A stretch of DNA of 64,000 nucleotides from the NCBI GenBank assembly GCA_002343985.1, contig DDTB01000026.1, positions 360 to 64,359 of the forward strand, read 5' to 3'. The stretch's first letter is position 1, and each line of letters opens with the position of its first letter. Under the pieces are notes generated by a model. It was not told the DNA's origin. It ran no database searches and saw only the letters and a program-made list of their open reading frames with translations. A program made the position numbers and the translations under genes. This document shows, piece after piece, positions 60,605 to 64,000 of this stretch. Source of the stretch: Chitinophagaceae bacterium UBA2375 (GTDB lineage Bacteria; Bacteroidota; Bacteroidia; Chitinophagales; Chitinophagaceae).

Positions 60605-60612
60605 CAAAGTTA
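60605..60612 (-). promoter_or_regulatory. Bacteroidota -7 element TAACTTTG, possible queA promoter
   Basis: Exact TAnnTTTG on the minus strand about 180 bases upstream of the queA ATG. It would give an unusually long leader. It lies after the ABC gene's stop codon. Confidence 0.45.
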
Positions 60613-60685
60613 CGCATTTTTCCCAATATCGTGGCTAAAAATTCGCCCAGACAAATTAAGTTATTAAATAATGCGTAGAAGATTG

Positions 60686-62401
60686 CTATTTAAATAGATG
60701 GACAAGGCTTTTCCCGGGTATGGCATCCAGCAGGGACCGTGTATAGGGTGAGCCGGGGGTTTGGAAGAGTTCAACGGTAGGTCCTGATTCCACCATACGG
60801 CCTTTTTGCATGACGATGGTGCGGTCAGCGATATGCCTGATGACCGATAGGTCGTGCGAGATAAAGAGCGCGGTCAGGCCCTTGTTTTTTTTCAATGTAT
60901 TCAGCAGGTTGAGGATTTGCGCCTGCATGCTCACGTCCAGCGCTGAAACGCTTTCATCAAAAATCATAAAGGATGGGTTGGTAGCCAGCGCCCTCGCGAT
61001 GCAGATCCTTTGCCTTTGCCCCCCGCTGAACTGGTGCGGGTACCTGTTCAAGTGGTCGGGCTGCAGTTCCACGGTTTCGAGGAGCGCCGCTGCTTCATCC
61101 CTCGCTTTTCGTCTATCCATACCCGTTTGATGCAGCATCAGGGGTTCCATGATGGCATTCCCCACCGTCATCCTTGGGTTTAATGAACCATACGGGTCTT
61201 GAAAAACTACCTGGAAATACGCGCGCATTTTTTTCAGCTCCCCGGACGAAAGCCTGCAGAGATCGGTCCCGTTTAGCCAAATGCTGCCGCTATCGGGGCG
61301 GATGAGTTGCAGGATGGCGCGGCCAACCGTGGTTTTCCCGGAACCGCTTTCGCCCACAATACCCACTATTTCATTCGGAAATACCCGGAAGCTGATATCG
61401 TCAACGGCTACCTGCCTCATTGTTGTGCCAAATAGTGATTTCTTCTTGCCGGGGTACGAAACACGCAGCGATTCAACTTTGAGAAGTGCTTCCGTTTTTT
61501 GATCCGGAGCAGGTGCAGTATCCGCTTCTGATTGATATGCCTGTATCCTCATACCCGGGTCAGCCAGTATTTGCTGAACGCCGGGCAGGATGCTTCCCGG
61601 TTCATGAGCCGCCGGCCTGCATGCCAGCAACGCTTTCGTATATGCGTGACCGGGAGTTTTGAGCACTTCTTTCGTTGGGCCTTTCTCCACAATCCTTCCC
61701 CGGTACATCACCATCACTTCATCGGCATAATCCGCCACGAGCCCGAGGTCATGCGTGATCAGCAGCATCGACATCCCGTTCTCCCTGCATAAACCAGCCA
61801 GGAGTTCCATAATATCGCGCTGCACGCGCACATCGAGGGCGGTCGTGGGTTCGTCGGCTATGAGCAAGGATGGGCCGGTACAGGCTGCCATGGCAATCAT
61901 GACCCTTTGCTGTTGCCCGCCGCTGAGTTCGTGAGGGTAACGGTGCAGGATAGACGCAGGGTCGGGCAGGCCAACTTTTTCAAACCATGCGATGCTCCGC
62001 TGCAGCAGGTTTTCCGTTCCTGGGTTTTTAATTCTTTGCAAGGATTCCGACAACTGCGCGCCGCAGGTCATCAGCGGGTTCAGCGATGTCATCGGTTCCT
62101 GGAAGATCATGCTGATCTGCCGGCCACGCACCTGCTTGAGTGCATGAGCATTGAGTTGATTCAGTGTGATGGAAGTTTCCCCGGTTGGATGGAATTGTAT
62201 CGAGCCTTTCGCGCCCATATCCTTCGGGAGCAACCCGAGAATGGAAAGGGCAGTTAGTGATTTACCGGAACCACTTTCCCCCACCAGGGCGGTGATGCTG
62301 CCGGCTTCTATAGTTGCACTAATATCATCCAGCAATTGCACAGGCTCCCGGCTGCCGTTGAGCTGCACTTGCCAATGATTGAATGCCAGTACCGGGGGCA
62401 T
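60686..62401 (-). CDS. Fused peptide/nickel-type ABC transporter ATPase
   Basis: A 571-residue protein carrying two ABC ATPase domains, like YejF or fused OppD-OppF. Domain 1 has Walker A GESGSGKS (41-48) and signature LSGGQQQR; domain 2 has GESGSGKTT around residue 350 and FSGGQRQR. Between them a short peptide-transporter-type linker (THEPGSILPG-like, CRPAAHEPGSILPGVQQ) is seen. It energises import of peptides or nickel; no permease or binding-protein gene is in this window. It is translated 4 bp after AMP nucleosidase. Confidence 0.93.
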   Translation of the reverse strand: MPPVLAFNHWQVQLNGSREPVQLLDDISATIEAGSITALVGESGSGKSLTALSILGLLPKDMGAKGSIQFHPTGETSITLNQLNAHALKQVRGRQISMIFQEPMTSLNPLMTCGAQLSESLQRIKNPGTENLLQRSIAWFEKVGLPDPASILHRYPHELSGGQQQRVMIAMAACTGPSLLIADEPTTALDVRVQRDIMELLAGLCRENGMSMLLITHDLGLVADYADEVMVMYRGRIVEKGPTKEVLKTPGHAYTKALLACRPAAHEPGSILPGVQQILADPGMRIQAYQSEADTAPAPDQKTEALLKVESLRVSYPGKKKSLFGTTMRQVAVDDISFRVFPNEIVGIVGESGSGKTTVGRAILQLIRPDSGSIWLNGTDLCRLSSGELKKMRAYFQVVFQDPYGSLNPRMTVGNAIMEPLMLHQTGMDRRKARDEAAALLETVELQPDHLNRYPHQFSGGQRQRICIARALATNPSFMIFDESVSALDVSMQAQILNLLNTLKKNKGLTALFISHDLSVIRHIADRTIVMQKGRMVESGPTVELFQTPGSPYTRSLLDAIPGKSLVHLFK

Positions 62402-62405
62402 GGGA

Positions 62406-63176
62406 TCAGAATTTCAGGTGTCGAACCGTTAATCCGTCGTTAATGAGTTGCTTGAGGGAGTCGATGCCGATTTTCAGGTGATTGTCTACAAATGTGCTGG
62501 TGACTTTCTGATCACTGGCTTCGGTTTTTACACCTTCCGGGATCATGGGCTGGTCCGACACAAGCAACAATGCGCCGGTTGGTATCTTATTGAAAAAGCC
62601 CACTGTAAAAATGGTCGCCGTTTCCATATCAATCGCATAAGCCCTTACTTTTTGCAGGTATGCCTTGAATTGTTCATCATGTTCCCAAACGCGCCTGTTG
62701 GTGGTGTAACAAACACCGGTCCAGTAATCACATTCATAATCCCGAATGGTAGTGGAGATGGCTTTTTGCAGGGCGAATGCAGGTAATGCGGGCACTTCAG
62801 GCGGGAAATAGTCATTGCTGGTACCCTCACCCCTGATAGCCGCAATGGGCAATATCAGGTCCCCTATTTTATTCCTTTTTTTCAATCCGCCGCACTTTCC
62901 TAAAAATAAAACCGCTTTCGGGCTGATGGCTGTGAGCAAATCCATGATGGTCGCGGCACCCGGGCTTCCCATACCAAAATTGATGATGGTGATATTGTGT
63001 GCGGTGGCACATTGCATGGGCCTGTCTGTTCCAACAATATCCACATTATTCCATTCCGCGAACATCTTCACATAATTCGAAAAATTGGTAAGCAGGATGT
63101 ACTCGCCAAAATTCGACAGCTTCTCGCCGGTATACCTCGGCAGCCAGTTTTCTACAATCTCTTCTTTTGTTTTCAT
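62406..63176 (-). CDS. amn: AMP nucleosidase, short form
   Basis: A 256-residue enzyme that splits AMP into adenine and ribose 5-phosphate, adjusting adenylate levels. It has the nucleoside-phosphorylase fold with FGMGSPGAATIMDLL, FLGKCGGL and DMETATIFTVGFF, and SDQPMIPEG. The N-terminal domain of the long E. coli Amn is lacking, as is common in Bacteroidota. It probably shares a transcript with the peptide ABC ATPase. Its adenine product could be used by the adenine deaminase encoded at 41732-43363. Confidence 0.9.
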   Translation of the reverse strand: MKTKEEIVENWLPRYTGEKLSNFGEYILLTNFSNYVKMFAEWNNVDIVGTDRPMQCATAHNITIINFGMGSPGAATIMDLLTAISPKAVLFLGKCGGLKKRNKIGDLILPIAAIRGEGTSNDYFPPEVPALPAFALQKAISTTIRDYECDYWTGVCYTTNRRVWEHDEQFKAYLQKVRAYAIDMETATIFTVGFFNKIPTGALLLVSDQPMIPEGVKTEASDQKVTSTFVDNHLKIGIDSLKQLINDGLTVRHLKF

Positions 63177-63303
63177 ACCATTGATTTGCGTTTAAAAGTA
63201 CAATTTTTTACACATTGTGCCTGAAGCGACTTCACAATGGTGAATTAAATTCTTTTGATCAATCATATATAAATCTTTATTTCATAGCCTAAAACCATTT
63301 ATT

Positions 63304-64000
63304 ATGAAACGTCATGTTATCCTGTTGCAGGCCGCTGTGATTTTGCTCGCAGCCTGTAGCAAAACCATGGATCAGACCGGGTTGGAGAAGAACCCGCAGC
63401 GTATGTCATCCGGTCAAATTGATCAATTCATCAAAGAGCAATTGGCGCAAAAGGGTTCATTTGAGTGGAGTACGGCCAGTACCGATATGGTATGGAGCGC
63501 ATTGCAGGAGCGCGACCAGGTGTTGTCGATTGGCTATAAGCCGGCATCCGTGCGGGATTCGGATATCCGCCTGCATGAAACAGATATCCAGTCGCCTGAA
63601 TGGAAGGAAGCCCGTTTGGCTGTCATGCAGATTGTATTGGAGGAAGAAGGCCGTGAAGGCAAGCCACTCACGGAGAAGGATATCCTGGAATATGATGAAA
63701 CCGTTTTGCCCGTGTTGAATGTACGGGTAAGGCAGTGGTCAACCATTCATCGGTTGAGGTCCAGCGAACTGGTGCGATATGCCGAGCCAATGGGTTATGA
63801 ACCGGCTGTTGACCAGGCTAAAGTGTCCAGCAGCAGCGGCTGTGGAAGCAATACACCGGAGCCATTGGTATTTGGTACCGATTACAGCAACATCTTGCCG
63901 GGCGCCAAACAATCCTGGAATTACGCGTTTCACAAAATCCCGCAGGCATGGCAAAAATCAACAGGGGCGGGTGTAAAGGTCTTTATCATTGATACCGGGT
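63304..64000 (+). CDS. Subtilisin-like S8 protease lipoprotein, cut by right edge
   Basis: The first 232 residues are present. The signal ends in the lipobox LLAAC (Cys 18). Residues 35-170 are an acidic N-terminal propeptide-like region, and residues 180-200 contain the SSGCGSNTPEPLVFG region before the catalytic domain starts near 205. GAGVKVFIIDTG at the very end is the Asp motif of the S8 catalytic triad. The His and Ser motifs lie outside the window. It is probably an exported, lipid-anchored protease acting on surface or host proteins. Certain assignment needs the rest of the gene. Confidence 0.85.
   Translation, partial: MKRHVILLQAAVILLAACSKTMDQTGLEKNPQRMSSGQIDQFIKEQLAQKGSFEWSTASTDMVWSALQERDQVLSIGYKPASVRDSDIRLHETDIQSPEWKEARLAVMQIVLEEEGREGKPLTEKDILEYDETVLPVLNVRVRQWSTIHRLRSSELVRYAEPMGYEPAVDQAKVSSSSGCGSNTPEPLVFGTDYSNILPGAKQSWNYAFHKIPQAWQKSTGAGVKVFIIDTG

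Noticed and set aside
60425..60685. preQ1 riboswitch upstream of queA
   Set aside because: I could not find the short hairpin with A-rich tail and the cytosine-rich stretch of the preQ1 consensus.
41732..63176. Purine salvage operon joining adenine deaminase, upp and AMP nucleosidase
   Set aside because: The genes are on different transcripts, separated by unrelated genes and up to 20 kb; only the metabolic link stands.

Overview
The window looks like an ordinary chromosomal stretch of a Bacteroidota bacterium, most likely of the Chitinophagia/Sphingobacteriia side. The evidence is the content and the signals: gliding and type IX secretion genes (gldF, gldG, gldJ, porV, a PorP/SprF protein and a protein with the CHU_C-type sorting domain), a MurF-alanine racemase fusion, bacillithiol synthase BshA, a short AMP nucleosidase, DUF1573/DUF4292/DUF4838 proteins, many lipoproteins, and repeated exact matches to the Bacteroidota -7 promoter element TAnnTTTG. 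I see no integrase, transposase, phage gene, CRISPR array, toxin-antitoxin pair or defence island.

Layout. 1-2.6 kb: methylmalonyl-CoA epimerase (cut by the left edge) diverges from an iscSUA iron-sulfur operon. 2.6-8.6 kb: a minus-strand block of surface genes (a tiny polyproline secreted protein, an LTA-synthase-like transferase, an M43 metalloprotease lipoprotein, a DUF4838 secreted protein). 8.9-17 kb: plus-strand gldF-gldG-terC-murF/alr with touching genes, then lspA and a modular lipoprotein. 17-21.3 kb: minus-strand gltX, B12-binding protein, enoyl-CoA hydratase, fumC. 21.4-25.6 kb: a lipoprotein, a NodB deacetylase, tatD, tRNA-Ser with an odd tandem array of tRNA 5'-half copies, and a second murF. 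25.6-34.2 kb: gldJ diverging from porV, ispF, a CHU_C-type protein, dut, a DUF4292 lipoprotein and an EnvC-like protein. 34.2-45.6 kb: bshA, an M28 peptidase, a tetrapyrrole-methylase-family enzyme, an EI24 protein, a 3-methyladenine glycosylase, a PorP/SprF protein, upp, ade, small envelope proteins, a methyltransferase and trmD. 45.7-53.6 kb: S4 protein, DPP-IV-like S9 peptidase, yceI with an NAD(P)-binding partner downstream of a perfect FNR-type operator, a Crp/Fnr regulator, an aminotransferase, a trypsin-like protease and two DUF1573 proteins. 53.7-64 kb: a fused alpha/beta 2-oxoacid dehydrogenase E1, a TRIC channel, yebC, an Ldh-family dehydrogenase, an Mpo1-like protein, queA, a fused peptide-ABC ATPase with AMP nucleosidase, and a subtilase lipoprotein cut by the right edge.

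How it fits together. Most genes are housekeeping (Fe-S assembly, cell wall, translation, tRNA modification, isoprenoid and nucleotide salvage) mixed with cell-envelope and secretion functions. The type IX/gliding genes are spread over about 30 kb and are not one cluster; porU is not in the gap between gldJ and porV, where other Bacteroidota keep it. The most unusual items are the tRNA-Ser leader with tandem tRNA-like 5' fragments, and the FNR-box promoter beside a Crp/Fnr gene that lacks the four-cysteine cluster expected of an oxygen-sensing FNR. I did not find a clearly new multi-gene system.
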